DNA of 46,860 nt from Tychonema sp. LEGE 07203. GTDB taxonomy: Bacteria > Cyanobacteriota > Cyanobacteriia > Cyanobacteriales > Microcoleaceae. The translations under genes and the position numbers were made by a program. Positions 22,934-32,268 of this stretch are shown in pieces; within the stretch, counting starts at the first letter, position 1; the number at the start of each line of letters is the position of its first letter. The notes below the pieces were generated by a model. The model made no database searches. It was not told the origin of the DNA and saw nothing but the letters and a program-made list of their open reading frames with translations. Location: positions 1 to 46,860 of the forward strand of contig NZ_JADEXD010000036.1 of assembly GCF_015207285.1 (NCBI RefSeq), read 5' to 3'.

Positions 22934-24823
22934 ATGACAGTAGCAGCGCGACAAAGCAAGGCACAAATTTTAGAAGTAAAGTTGCAGAAGCACTTGCAAG
23001 CAGCCGGATTAAAAAAATTACCGCTTTATATTAGTTGCGATTTTAGAGATGACTCTTTAACGGTTGTCGGAGAACACCCGCGAAGTGTAGTTCTCAAAGC
23101 AAAACCGACTTTTACGGTGCTAGAAGCAGCAATTCTCGAAATAGAACCGGAAGCTGTAGAACAGATTGGACTTTGCCTAAAAATTACCGGGCAAAAACAG
23201 CCCTATGCTTTTCATTCTTTTACGATGCACAACCCCGTTCTGTCAAGACCGAGAACAGTGGAAGTGCGAAAGAAAGCCGAGGAAATCCCCGCAGCAGAAA
23301 CGGGGATTGTGCTAGCAACAAATGCGGCAGAGACGGCGGATGTAGCGGAGGAAATGCCGTTAGAAACAGATATTAAAGAGCAGGGAGATGATGAATATTT
23401 TCCCGATTTGTCTGAGAGTTCCAACAATTCCGATCCGATCGCCTTTAGGGTAGCTGCAATCCCCGGAGATTTTACAGAAAATCCCTTCAATCCGCTGGAT
23501 ATGCAAGCGGTAACAGTTCCCCAAACACCCAAGAATTCACCGTGGGCGCTGCTGGCGGCGGTAGGCACCCTCACCCTTGCAGCGATAATTTTGGCAGGCG
23601 GTTATTACCTGCTGAGCCGCCCCTGCGTCATCGGAGAATGCCCTGCACTAGCTGAGGCTAAACAGTTGAGCGACAATTCGATCCGGACGCTGAAAACTTC
23701 AAAGGTTGCTAACAGCCCCGAAGAAGCGCAGGAACAGGTAAAAGGGGCGATCGCCCTTTTGGAACCGATTCCAGCTTGGTCAATTCATCGCGGCGAAGCT
23801 CAAACCGCCCTAGAAAAATACCGCCAGCAAAGTCAGAATTTAAACTCTGCGATCGATGGCGCGCGCCTAGCAGAGTCAGCAGCCAGAAAAACCGGAAATC
23901 CACCTTATTCTGCCGAGAATTGGCAGGAAGCGCAAGCTCTGTGGCAAAGCGCGATCGCCCAACTCGGAGAAATCCCCCAAGACAGCCCTGTTTATCCCTA
24001 CGCTCAGAAAAAAGCCAAGGAATACCGCAAAAATTTAGCAACAGGAAACAAAGAATTAGGAACAGAAAAAAAAGCCGAAAAAACCTTGATCGAAGCCAAA
24101 AATACAGCCCAAATAGCAGAAGCTCGCGAAGCAGTAGCTCAAACAGCCGAAAGTTGGATTCAAGTACAAGCTGGTTGGGAAAAAGCCCTGGACATAATAT
24201 CAGAAATTCCCAGCAATACGCAATCTTACCAACAAGGTAAACTGCTAATTCCGAGATACGAAACGAAGCTTTCCCAAGCTCGCGAGCGCAAAAATGTTGA
24301 AGGAATTTCAGAAAATGCCTACACTCAAGCAGTGAGTTTAGCAGCAGAAGCGATGATTTTTGAGGGCAAAAATGAATGGTTTAAGGCATCGGAATACTGG
24401 CGGAGAGCTTTGAGTTATGCCGAGCAAGTTCCGGCGGCCACTGCTTATTCCCAGAAAGCCAAACCGCTGATTGATTCCTACACAAAATCCTTGGAGCAAG
24501 CAGAAGTAAAGTTGAAGGAAGAAAGGAATCTGCAAAAAGCGCGCGCGGATTTGAATAAAACTTGCAAAGGCCAACCGAAAATTTGCGACTATACTGTTAG
24601 CAAAGATTTGATTGCGGTGCAGATGACTTCCGATTACGTGCAGAAACTAAAACAAACTTTCATCCAAGCGGAAAACAAGAAGGCTCCGAAGACTCGCCAA
24701 GCTGTGGAAAAGCACGTTGCAACTCTCCAAACAGCCTTGGAGGCGATCGCCGAAAACGCCAAAATTCCGATGCAGGTGTACGACGGCGAAGGCAAGCGGA
24801 TTGCGAGTCACGAACCGAAGTAA
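22934..24823 (+). CDS. One-pass membrane protein with four helical repeats, unknown function
   Basis: A 629-residue protein of a type common in cyanobacteria but uncharacterised. Residues 1-100 form a small cytoplasmic domain (DDSLTVVGEHPR). One membrane helix lies near residues 201-224 (WALLAAVGTLTLAAIILAGG). A long helical region follows with four similar ~85-residue units, each built around W..A...W..A.......IP and a downstream tyrosine (for example NWQEAQALWQSAIAQLGEIP). AGAGGAG precedes the ATG. TPR-like scaffolding is plausible. Confidence 0.75.
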   Translation: MTVAARQSKAQILEVKLQKHLQAAGLKKLPLYISCDFRDDSLTVVGEHPRSVVLKAKPTFTVLEAAILEIEPEAVEQIGLCLKITGQKQPYAFHSFTMHNPVLSRPRTVEVRKKAEEIPAAETGIVLATNAAETADVAEEMPLETDIKEQGDDEYFPDLSESSNNSDPIAFRVAAIPGDFTENPFNPLDMQAVTVPQTPKNSPWALLAAVGTLTLAAIILAGGYYLLSRPCVIGECPALAEAKQLSDNSIRTLKTSKVANSPEEAQEQVKGAIALLEPIPAWSIHRGEAQTALEKYRQQSQNLNSAIDGARLAESAARKTGNPPYSAENWQEAQALWQSAIAQLGEIPQDSPVYPYAQKKAKEYRKNLATGNKELGTEKKAEKTLIEAKNTAQIAEAREAVAQTAESWIQVQAGWEKALDIISEIPSNTQSYQQGKLLIPRYETKLSQARERKNVEGISENAYTQAVSLAAEAMIFEGKNEWFKASEYWRRALSYAEQVPAATAYSQKAKPLIDSYTKSLEQAEVKLKEERNLQKARADLNKTCKGQPKICDYTVSKDLIAVQMTSDYVQKLKQTFIQAENKKAPKTRQAVEKHVATLQTALEAIAENAKIPMQVYDGEGKRIASHEPK

Positions 24824-24879
24824 CCCGGATTTGAACATATTGTAGGGTTATATCAATTCCGGTTGCACTCAGGGGGAAT

Positions 24880-24932
24880 TGTTGACTGTTGACTGCTGAC
24901 TGTTAACTGTTGACTGCTGACTGTTGACTGTT
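24880..24932. repeat. Heptamer satellite
   Basis: GTTGACTGTTGACTGCTGAC-type units between the repeat protein and the Uma2 gene, in the same heptamer family as other spacers here. Confidence 0.85.
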
Positions 24933-24953
24933 CTCGATTTTATTATTCCTGAG

Positions 24954-25574
24954 TTACTCCGCAATCAATCCAGCTTGAAAAACTTGTTGTGCCGTCAAAT
25001 TCAACTCTGGAAAAGTTGGCGACTCAATCCGATCGCTTCCCCGAAACAAACTAACCTCATACTCGCCGTCAACCAACCGATAAACCGATATCGTTGGTTG
25101 TTTGGGATTGCCAATAAACCTGCGGCCGCCCAAACCGAGATCGTCCACAATCCAGTATTCAGGAATCCCGATTAGTTCGTATTCGCCCACCTTCCTGATG
25201 TAGTCATCTTGCCAGTTGGTACTAACTACTTCTATAACCAGCGGAATTGAGGCTCCTTGAGTCACAGTTGAAAACTTTTTCCCTAGAGGTTCTGATGCTA
25301 AATTTGGGCGATTTAAGATCGGAATGTCCGGAGAATAAGCTGATTCGTTTTCCAGTGGCTTAACTAATGCTTGTTTGGGGATGAAGTACGGCAGGTTTAA
25401 GCGATCGAATTCCACCGTCAATTTTCTTGCTGAAAAACCGATAACTTCTTCATGGTCTCCTAATGGCTGTGACATTTCAACAATCTCTCCATTGTGCAGT
25501 TCATAACGTCCGTTTTCTGGTTTCCATTCCGCAAATTCTTCAAAAGTTAGCGTTTTAGTTGCTATTTGAATCAT
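24954..25574 (-). CDS. Uma2-family putative endonuclease
   Basis: A 206-residue Uma2 protein: TFEEFAEWKPENGRYELHNG near residues 9-28, YSPDIPILN (acidic Asp) near 98-106 and IPLVIEVVSTNWQDDY (the Glu) near 130-145. I chose the ATG at 25574 (MIQIATKTL) because an upstream in-frame ATG at 25622 adds 16 residues translated from a dispersed GGTGGGCTTCTAGCCCGCC repeat. This is a different Uma2 subgroup from those at 12.8 and 13.7 kb. The role is unknown. Confidence 0.88.
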   Translation of the reverse strand: MIQIATKTLTFEEFAEWKPENGRYELHNGEIVEMSQPLGDHEEVIGFSARKLTVEFDRLNLPYFIPKQALVKPLENESAYSPDIPILNRPNLASEPLGKKFSTVTQGASIPLVIEVVSTNWQDDYIRKVGEYELIGIPEYWIVDDLGLGGRRFIGNPKQPTISVYRLVDGEYEVSLFRGSDRIESPTFPELNLTAQQVFQAGLIAE

Positions 25575-25714
25575 GGCTATTTTTCCTGAATTATGGCCGG
25601 GCGGGCTAGAAGCCCACCCCACAAAAAACTAAACTCTTGTGGAAAATGCCGGAGAACCTGTTCAATAAAACAAGGCTAAATGCAAGTTCCTACATACATA
25701 ATATTACCAGTTCC

Positions 25715-25786
25715 AATGCCCAATGCCCAATTCCCAATTCCCAATTCCCAATTCCCAATTCCCAATTCCCAATTCCCAATTCCCAA
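25715..25786. repeat. Tandem repeat of CCCAATT units
   Basis: At least eight CCCAATT units in a row between the Uma2 and fetB genes. The fetB stop codon directly adjoins it. Confidence 0.9.
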
Positions 25787-26566
25787 TTACCATTTGATTA
25801 ATTGTGCATCTTGATTGAAAAACTTCCGACACAATCCCTCTGTCAACAGCAGAGTTGCGATTAAAGTTGCCAGCGCTAACACAAACATAATCAAAATCTG
25901 GTAAGATGCTGCATCTAGAGGACTGACACCGCTGAGCATTTGACCTGTCATCATTCCCGGCAATGTCACGATTCCTACGACTGTCATTGTATTTAATGTG
26001 GGGATTAATCCAGCTTTGATCGCATCTTTGCGGTACTGTTTTACTGCTTGCTGCGGGGTCGATCCTAAACTTAAATGGGTTTCTATTTCTAACTGGCTGC
26101 TGTTAACTGTACTGACAAGTCTTTCGCCGGCGATCGCCCCTGAGTTCATCGCATTGCCCAAAATCATCCCCGCTAGGGGAATCAAATACTGCGGTTCGTA
26201 CCAGGGGTCAGGTTGCAAAATTAGCAAGTTTGTATAGCCCAAAGTAAACGCCGTACTAATCAAAATTGAACCCGAAACTAAGGGCAGCAAGTGCTTGATT
26301 TTTTTGCTGATGCGGTTGCTAGCCACCGTGCTAGCTGTTGTCAGCATGATTGCTAAAACTGCTAAAACCAGCCAAGGATTTTTTCCCTCCGGGGCAAATA
26401 CGACGGCGAGCACGTAGCCGACTAGGATTAACTGGATCAGGGTGCGCCCCGCCGCGATCGCGATCGCCCCCTCCAATCCCAATCCCTGCCACGCCGAAAG
26501 CCCGATCGCGATCGCCACCATCCCCAAAGCCCAACCCAAATCAGTAAACTCTAGCTGAATTAACAT
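25787..26566 (-). CDS. fetB: FetB-family (UPF0014) ABC permease
   Basis: A 259-residue protein with seven or more hydrophobic helices. The UPF0014 hallmarks are [30 protein letters not shown] near residues 129-148 and [12 protein letters not shown] near 203-214. E. coli FetB works with the ATPase FetA to export iron, which protects against peroxide stress. FetA normally lies adjacent; none is present here, so either the partner is elsewhere or this permease works with another ATPase. Confidence 0.9.
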   Translation of the reverse strand: MLIQLEFTDLGWALGMVAIAIGLSAWQGLGLEGAIAIAAGRTLIQLILVGYVLAVVFAPEGKNPWLVLAVLAIMLTTASTVASNRISKKIKHLLPLVSGSILISTAFTLGYTNLLILQPDPWYEPQYLIPLAGMILGNAMNSGAIAGERLVSTVNSSQLEIETHLSLGSTPQQAVKQYRKDAIKAGLIPTLNTMTVVGIVTLPGMMTGQMLSGVSPLDAASYQILIMFVLALATLIATLLLTEGLCRKFFNQDAQLIKW

Positions 26567-26693
26567 CGGCGCTCGCTTTCGATAAAGTGATTGTTTGCTC
26601 CTCTAACTATAAGATATTTGAATAAAGGTATCTGAGAAACAGTTTTGCTGCAAGAATTTGCTTTGATAATGGTTGAAATTTGTGGTGTGAAGA

Positions 26694-27842
26694 GTGAATA
26701 ATGTTCCCCCCCTCGACTTAACCCAGCAGTACGCCCAGATTGGCGGCGAGATAAGCGCTGCGGTGCAGAAGGTGCTTGCCTCTGGCGGCTACATAGGCGG
26801 CCCGGCAGTCAAAAGTTTTGAACGAGAATTCGCCGACTACACCGGCGTTTCCGAGTGCGTTGGCTGCAACTCCGGCACGGATGCGCTGATTTTGGCCTTG
26901 CGATCTCTCAAAATTGGCCCTGGCGATGAAGTGATTACCACTCCTTTTACTTTTTTTGCTTCGGCTGAGACAATTAGCGCTGTGGGTGCAACTCCGGTAT
27001 TTGTCGATATTGACAGCGAAACTTTTAATTTGAATGTCGAACTCCTCGAAGCGGCAATTACCGAAAAAACCAAGGCAATTATGCCCGTGCACATCTTCGG
27101 GCAACCGGTAGACATGACTCGGTTGATGGAAATTGCGACTCGGCACAATTTAGCCGTAATTGAAGATTGCGCCCAGTCTGTCGGCGCCCTGTGGGAATCT
27201 CAAAAAGTCGGCAGCATCGGCCACATCGGCTGTTTCAGCTTTTATCCAACCAAAAACTTAGGCGCTTGCGGTGACGGCGGGGCAGTGACGACAAACGATG
27301 CAGCCCTCGCAGCTTCCATGAGAATGCTCAAAGAACACGGACAGTCTTCTAGGTATTTCTACGAGGAAATCGGCTGCAACAGCCGTTTAGATGCCCTGCA
27401 AGCGGTGATTCTCAGCATTAAATTGCGGTATCTCGACAGTTGGAACGCCCAGCGGCGCGAAAAAGCAGCCGTTTATAACGAATTTCTCTCCCGCGTGCCC
27501 GGAGTTGCTCTCCCCAAAGAATTGCCGGCAGCAAAAGGAGTCTGGAATCAATACACAATTCGGCTAAAAAGTCAAGAAAACGAGCAAAATCCATCGGGGA
27601 ATTTTCGGGACTCGGTGCGGGCTCAGTTGCAGGAATCCGGCATCGGTTCGATGGTTTACTATCCGTTACCTTTGCACCTGCAACCTGTTTACAAATCTTT
27701 GGGCGTTGGAGCCGGTCGTTTACCTGTGGCAGAGCAAGTTTGTCGCGAAGTCTTGTCTTTGCCAATGTTCCCAGAACTGTCGAGGGATCGACAAGAGCGG
27801 GCGATTTATGGACTCAAAGATTGCTTGGCACGTTGCCGGTAG
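26694..27842 (+). CDS. DegT/DnrJ/EryC1/StrS-family sugar aminotransferase
   Basis: A 382-residue PLP enzyme. The PLP lysine is in FYPTKNLGACGDGGAV near residues 180-195; the phosphate-binding segment NSGTDALILAL lies near residues 59-69 and PFTFFASAETI near 85-95. Members make amino sugars from keto sugars on nucleotide carriers. The start is GTG at 26694, reading MNNVPPLDLTQQY, which matches family openings. It lies 3 kb from the glycan cluster on the opposite strand, so a role in that cluster is possible but not shown. Confidence 0.93.
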   Translation: MNNVPPLDLTQQYAQIGGEISAAVQKVLASGGYIGGPAVKSFEREFADYTGVSECVGCNSGTDALILALRSLKIGPGDEVITTPFTFFASAETISAVGATPVFVDIDSETFNLNVELLEAAITEKTKAIMPVHIFGQPVDMTRLMEIATRHNLAVIEDCAQSVGALWESQKVGSIGHIGCFSFYPTKNLGACGDGGAVTTNDAALAASMRMLKEHGQSSRYFYEEIGCNSRLDALQAVILSIKLRYLDSWNAQRREKAAVYNEFLSRVPGVALPKELPAAKGVWNQYTIRLKSQENEQNPSGNFRDSVRAQLQESGIGSMVYYPLPLHLQPVYKSLGVGAGRLPVAEQVCREVLSLPMFPELSRDRQERAIYGLKDCLARCR

Positions 27843-28489
27843 CATCCGGTAGCGATCGCCGCGATCGCCCGATCGACAGAAAAGCCCGACAACAGAGGAA
27901 TCAAAGGGTTGCAGTGCCGTACTGGTGCAGCGGTCAGGGAAATATATTAAGTATTTTGACTGAGCACTTGTACTTTTATGTAGTATATTTAATGAAAAGA
28001 AACAAATTTAGGCTAGCAATCCGCCTGAAACGGGTGCATTTTCCGCTCGCCTGAAATTTGCGGTGCGATCGGTCAATGATGAAGAAGGAAGAAGTCATTA
28101 GTCAGTAGGGGCGGTGGATGGTGCGGGCCCGGCCTCTGCCGTCATTAGTCAGTAGGGGCGGTGGATGGTGCGGGCCCGCCCTCTGCCGTCATTAGTCATT
28201 AGTCATTAATCATGTTTTGCTGTCCCCCCCCCGAGCTTTGGGTCCAACGTCATCAGGAAGAGGGAAGAAGGAATAAGGAAGAGGGAAGAAGGAAGAGGGA
28301 AGAAGGAAGAAGGAATAAGGAAGAATGTTTGAACTTTCGACTTCCCATCCCCAATGCCCGATGACCTGTTTGGCCAATGACCTGTTTGGCCAATGCCCGA
28401 TGCTTTTAGGCCCTGCGCGGGCCTGTTTGGCCGATGCCCGATTCTAAATTTAACCTGCAATTTTCATAAAATAAGAGGAAAAAAAACGA
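27843..28489. other. 647-bp spacer rich in repeats
   Basis: It contains: two tandem 47-bp units at 28094-28187, each with GTAGGGGCGGTGGATGGTGC; GGAAGAAGGAAGAGGGA-type purine repeats at 28255-28325; and a cluster of CTGTTTGGCCAATG units at 28365-28440. No gene is recognised. Confidence 0.8.
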
Positions 28490-30166
28490 GTGCGTCAGTA
28501 TCAATTCACTCAAGCTAGACGCTACGATCCACAAGCGATCGCTCAGTATTACCGCAACCGTCCCTGGAAAGCAATTTGGCGAGCAATTACCGTTATTTGG
28601 TCTTTTGCAGGCTTTGTCATCGGGATGCTGTGGGACAGTTGGCAGCACTCTGCTGCTGCACACCAGCCGGAACGCGCCACCCACCTGCGACAAATACTCA
28701 CTCGCTTGGGCCCCACTTTCATTAAAGTCGGCCAAGCCCTTTCTACCAGACCGGATTTAATTCGCAAAGACTTTCTCGAAGAACTGATCAAACTTCAAGA
28801 TCAATTGCCACCCTTTGATTCGGCGCGAGCATTTGAGATTATTGAAGCAGAACTCGATCGCCCCATTAGCGAAACCTACAGCGAAATCTCCCCCGAACCA
28901 GTAGCCGCCGCCAGTCTCGGTCAAGTGTACAAAGCCCGTTTAATCACCGGGGAAGAAGTAGCAGTTAAGGTTCAGCGACCGAACCTGCTGCCAGTATTGA
29001 GCCTCGACCTTTACTTGATGCGCTGGGCCGCTGGATGGTTGGCCCCTTTGCTGCCGCTCAATCTCGGCCACGACCTCTCTTTAATAGTCGATGAATTCGG
29101 CATTAAACTATTCGAGGAAATTGACTATATCAATGAAGGGCGCAACGCCGAGAAATTTGCCACAAACTTTGCCGACGACCCGACAGTAAAAGTTCCGAGT
29201 ATCTACTGGCGCTATACTTCACCGTGCGTTCTCACCCTCGAATGGATTGACGGCATCAAGCTGACAGATATGGCAAGCGTCAAAGCCGCAGGTTTGGACA
29301 CCGATAGCTTAATTGAAGTCGGAGTCCGCAGCGGTTTGCGACAGTTGCTGGAACACGGATTTTTTCACGCTGACCCCCATCCGGGAAATCTGTTTGCCTT
29401 AGCAGACGGCCGCATGGCTTACATCGATTTTGGGATGATGGATCAGATGGAAGAAACAACTAAAGAAACTTTGGTTGATTCAGTCGTTCATTTGATCAAC
29501 AAAGATTACTTGCAGCTAGCCCAGGATTTTGTCAAACTCGGCTTTTTGACACCAGATACAGATATTATGCCGATCGTCCCGGCGCTGGAATCCGTACTCG
29601 GCGATATCGTCGGCGAAAAGGTAGGAGATTTTAACTTCAAGACAATTACAGACCAGTTTTCGGAATTGATGTACGATTATCCTTTCCGAGTGCCGGCCAA
29701 ATTTGCCTTAATCATTCGCTCTCTCGTGACAGAAGAAGGTTTAGCCCTGACGCTGAATCCCGATTTCAAGATAGTTGAGGTTGCGTATCCTTACGTAGCG
29801 CGGCGTTTGTTGAACGGAGAATCTCCAGCATTGCGCCGTCGCCTGATTGAGGTATTATTCAAAGATGGCAAATTCCAGTGGAACAGATTAGAGGACATGA
29901 TCGCGATCGCCCGATCCGATCGCAGTTTCGACCTGCTACCAACGGCCCAACTAGGCATACAATTCTTGCTGTCAGAAGAAGGATCGTTTTTGCGCCGCCA
30001 ATTGATATTGGCTTTGATTGAGGACGATCGCCTCCACACAGCAGAAGTTAGCAGCCTTTGGAACCTAGTCAAAGAAGACTTGCAACCAAGTCGCCTGTTC
30101 AACGTTGCTCTAGACGCTTTGACCGAATTTTCCACAGCAGGAACAGCCGCCCTGACTCGATTTTAA
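28490..30166 (+). CDS. ABC1/UbiB-family atypical kinase
   Basis: A 558-residue ABC1 kinase-like protein. All family motifs are intact: FIKVGQALSTRPDL (the KxGQ segment), AAASLGQVYKA (the Ala-rich loop), VAVKVQRP (Lys), HADPHPGNL (the catalytic loop) and YIDFGMM (DFG). One or two hydrophobic helices lie near the C-terminus. Plant and cyanobacterial members act on prenyl-lipid metabolism such as quinones and tocopherols at the membrane. The GTG at 28490 follows AAGAGG at good distance. Substrate unknown. Confidence 0.94.
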   Translation: MRQYQFTQARRYDPQAIAQYYRNRPWKAIWRAITVIWSFAGFVIGMLWDSWQHSAAAHQPERATHLRQILTRLGPTFIKVGQALSTRPDLIRKDFLEELIKLQDQLPPFDSARAFEIIEAELDRPISETYSEISPEPVAAASLGQVYKARLITGEEVAVKVQRPNLLPVLSLDLYLMRWAAGWLAPLLPLNLGHDLSLIVDEFGIKLFEEIDYINEGRNAEKFATNFADDPTVKVPSIYWRYTSPCVLTLEWIDGIKLTDMASVKAAGLDTDSLIEVGVRSGLRQLLEHGFFHADPHPGNLFALADGRMAYIDFGMMDQMEETTKETLVDSVVHLINKDYLQLAQDFVKLGFLTPDTDIMPIVPALESVLGDIVGEKVGDFNFKTITDQFSELMYDYPFRVPAKFALIIRSLVTEEGLALTLNPDFKIVEVAYPYVARRLLNGESPALRRRLIEVLFKDGKFQWNRLEDMIAIARSDRSFDLLPTAQLGIQFLLSEEGSFLRRQLILALIEDDRLHTAEVSSLWNLVKEDLQPSRLFNVALDALTEFSTAGTAALTRF

Positions 30167-30169
30167 TTT

Positions 30170-30505
30170 TGGTCAGCAGTCAGTAGTCAGTAGTCAGTAG
30201 TCAGTAGTCATTAGTCAGCATTCATTAGTCAGTAGTCATTAGTCATGAGTGACTTGTGAGCCAGCGAAGCCGAAGCAAGTCGAAGGGTGGTCATTAGTTA
30301 TAAATCAAAAGACAACTACTAATTACCAATTAACTTTTTCGATCGCAAAAAAGTCCCGAATACGAAATTTCAAAATGCAGAAAACAGAGGCGAAAATAAT
30401 TTCCTTCTTACTGCTAAATGCTAAATGCTAAATGCTAACTAATGACTAATGACAACTGACAACTGACAACTGACAACTGACAACTGACAACTGACAACTG
30501 ACAAA
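30170..30505. repeat. Heptamer satellite region
   Basis: GTCAGTA units (30177-30250) and CAACTGA units (30450-30505) with a non-repetitive middle. The short frame starting at 30249 in the middle is not supported. It fills the spacer after the ABC1 kinase gene. Confidence 0.9.
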
Positions 30506-30535
30506 TTTTCCATTACCAAAACTAAGGAATTATTC

Positions 30536-30910
30536 GTGTATTATTTTCCCGAACCTCCATATTTTTTAATGAGCGCTGGATTGCTAGCAGGTATGGCATC
30601 AGGCTTAGCCTTTGAAGCAACACTCAAACAAGCAGTGCAGCAGTGGTCAAAAAATCGCTCTACTCGCACTTTGGCTAACCTGCCAAGGTTGGAATTATCC
30701 ATACCTTTCATCGGAATGGCCGGGGGGATTTGCGTATTTTTAGCTTCGGGAATGGAGATTTTCGGCTTTCCCAAATTGCTCTCTTACTCTCTAGCTTTGC
30801 CGCTGACGGCACTCACCGCCTGGTTGGTTTGGACTCAGCTAGGCAAGCTTTTGATCGAACTCGAACGCGGAGGTTCCCAAGCGCTCGATTTAGATTCATT
30901 TGAACAATAA
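30536..30910 (+). CDS. Small membrane protein, unknown function
   Basis: A 124-residue protein with three hydrophobic helices (about residues 10-28, 54-72 and 79-100). It is of a type seen in cyanobacterial genomes without assigned role. The start is GTG at 30536 after AAGGAA. The C-terminus is acidic (DLDSFEQ). Confidence 0.75.
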   Translation: MYYFPEPPYFLMSAGLLAGMASGLAFEATLKQAVQQWSKNRSTRTLANLPRLELSIPFIGMAGGICVFLASGMEIFGFPKLLSYSLALPLTALTAWLVWTQLGKLLIELERGGSQALDLDSFEQ

Positions 30911-30918
30911 ACTTCTTA

Positions 30919-30996
30919 AACCGCAGACAAACGCGAATCACACAGATAAAAACCCACTCAGCGTTTATCAGTGTTAATCTGCCAACATCTGCGGTT
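30919..30996. repeat. 78-bp repeat bounded by AACCGCAGA/TCTGCGGTT inverted ends
   Basis: AACCGCAGA at 30919-30927 and its exact complement at 30988-30996 bound a 78-bp block with CAGCGTTTATCAGTGTTAAT inside. The element is similar to repeats such as CGCAGATTAACGCAGAT. It sits between convergent genes and could end both transcripts. Confidence 0.7.
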
Positions 30997-31013
30997 CAAA
31001 AAAAACAATCAAA

Positions 31014-32042
31014 CTAATCACCATCAATCCCAAAACTTCGCAATTTAAACATAATATTATTAAAGTTTTTAACTGCCAAACTTTTGAAATTTCTACCCAA
31101 ACGAAGCAACAAATTGGGCGGCGCGAGATTTGGCAATTTTTCCGGTGAATTCAAATAACGGTAGTGCAGAAATACCTCTCGGTAGGGAATCTCAACATCT
31201 TCCCCAGCACACAATCGAGTAAACTTGGCAGCCGAAATGCTCATGTAGTGCAAGTAAGTCAGCCGCCGTCCTTTGTCGTATAAAACATAATCTATCACAT
31301 CAAATTTAGAAGACCAATGATTGCCCGTTACCCCAGCAGCTTGATGATACGCAAAGTTATAAAAAGAGATGTCACTGCGGGCGACAAAATAGTTAAATAA
31401 AGGTTGGTCAGTTCCCCGCAGGGACAAGATTTCAGCTTCTCCTGAAGTCAATTTGTTTAATAGTTCAACTGAGTTGTGGCGATTTAAAACACCTTTTTTT
31501 GAAGCAAACCAACCCGCACAAAAAATCTGAGATTTTAGTCTGTCAAGCTGGAAAATTTCGGCTAGTTTTTCCGAGGATAAATCAAACACATAATTGAGGT
31601 CAGATTTGTACTGAAAATCGTTAGCTACCCAATCAAATTCATCAAGTTTGTGATAAATGTAATCCAGAGAACCCATTAACAGAGTATCCGCATCAAAATA
31701 GACAAATTTGTCAAAAGGGCCGTCAAAACAGCAAAACTTTCGGTGCATTCCCAGACAGTGAACTTGCCGCCAACCTTTAGCTTGCCAAACTTTTTGAGCT
31801 TTTTTGTGAGATGTCCAAGCTTGAGTCGCAAAGTCTTCCCAAAAATCGATGGAATCGGTATTTTCAAATAAAGTAACATTGCTTCGCGAGGCAATTTCTA
31901 CTCGCACTTTTTGCAAGTTATCGTCATAGGGAATGATGCAAACAGGAATATCTTTTGCCCCGTTGACTTCGAGACTGTTCAATAAAGCCACTAAGTGGTC
32001 AAAAACCACATCGTTTCCCAGAATATAAATGCCTTTTGTCAT
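31014..32042 (-). CDS. Npun_R2821/Npun_R2823-family protein, putative glycosyltransferase
   Basis: A 342-residue protein. The opening KGIYILGNDVVFDHLVALLN matches the family; a DADTLLMGSLD (DxD-like, metal/nucleotide-sugar binding) is near residue 118. C-terminal DKGRRLTYLHYMSI is another shared motif. The family resembles GT8-type glycosyltransferases, so nucleotide-sugar transfer is a reasonable inference. It is the last of three tandem paralogues at the downstream end of the minus-strand glycan cluster. Confidence 0.82.
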   Translation of the reverse strand: MTKGIYILGNDVVFDHLVALLNSLEVNGAKDIPVCIIPYDDNLQKVRVEIASRSNVTLFENTDSIDFWEDFATQAWTSHKKAQKVWQAKGWRQVHCLGMHRKFCCFDGPFDKFVYFDADTLLMGSLDYIYHKLDEFDWVANDFQYKSDLNYVFDLSSEKLAEIFQLDRLKSQIFCAGWFASKKGVLNRHNSVELLNKLTSGEAEILSLRGTDQPLFNYFVARSDISFYNFAYHQAAGVTGNHWSSKFDVIDYVLYDKGRRLTYLHYMSISAAKFTRLCAGEDVEIPYREVFLHYRYLNSPEKLPNLAPPNLLLRLGRNFKSLAVKNFNNIMFKLRSFGIDGD

Positions 32043-32089
32043 AGTTTATTAGTTAATAAGTAATCCAGCACATATATATTGCTTTTGAG

Positions 32090-32240
32090 GTGCGGGCAAG
32101 ATGCCCGTACCACAAAAAATAAAATTTATAAATTGTGGAACAGGCATCTTGCCTGTTCTTCAAAGCTTGTTTTGTGTCAAAAACAACAGAAAATTTATGA
32201 ATTGTGGAACAGGCATCTTGCCTGTTCTTCAAACCTTGTT
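32090..32240. repeat. Hairpin repeats with GGCATCTTGCC core, three copies
   Basis: A diverged copy (GCGGGCAAGATGCCCGTACC) near 32092 is followed by two strong copies (GGAACAGGCATCTTGCCTGTTC) at about 32137 and 32206, 69 bases apart. This repeat type is common in cyanobacterial spacers. It lies between two paralogous genes. Confidence 0.85.
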
Positions 32241-32268
32241 GATAATGATACAGCATAGGATTTTATCT

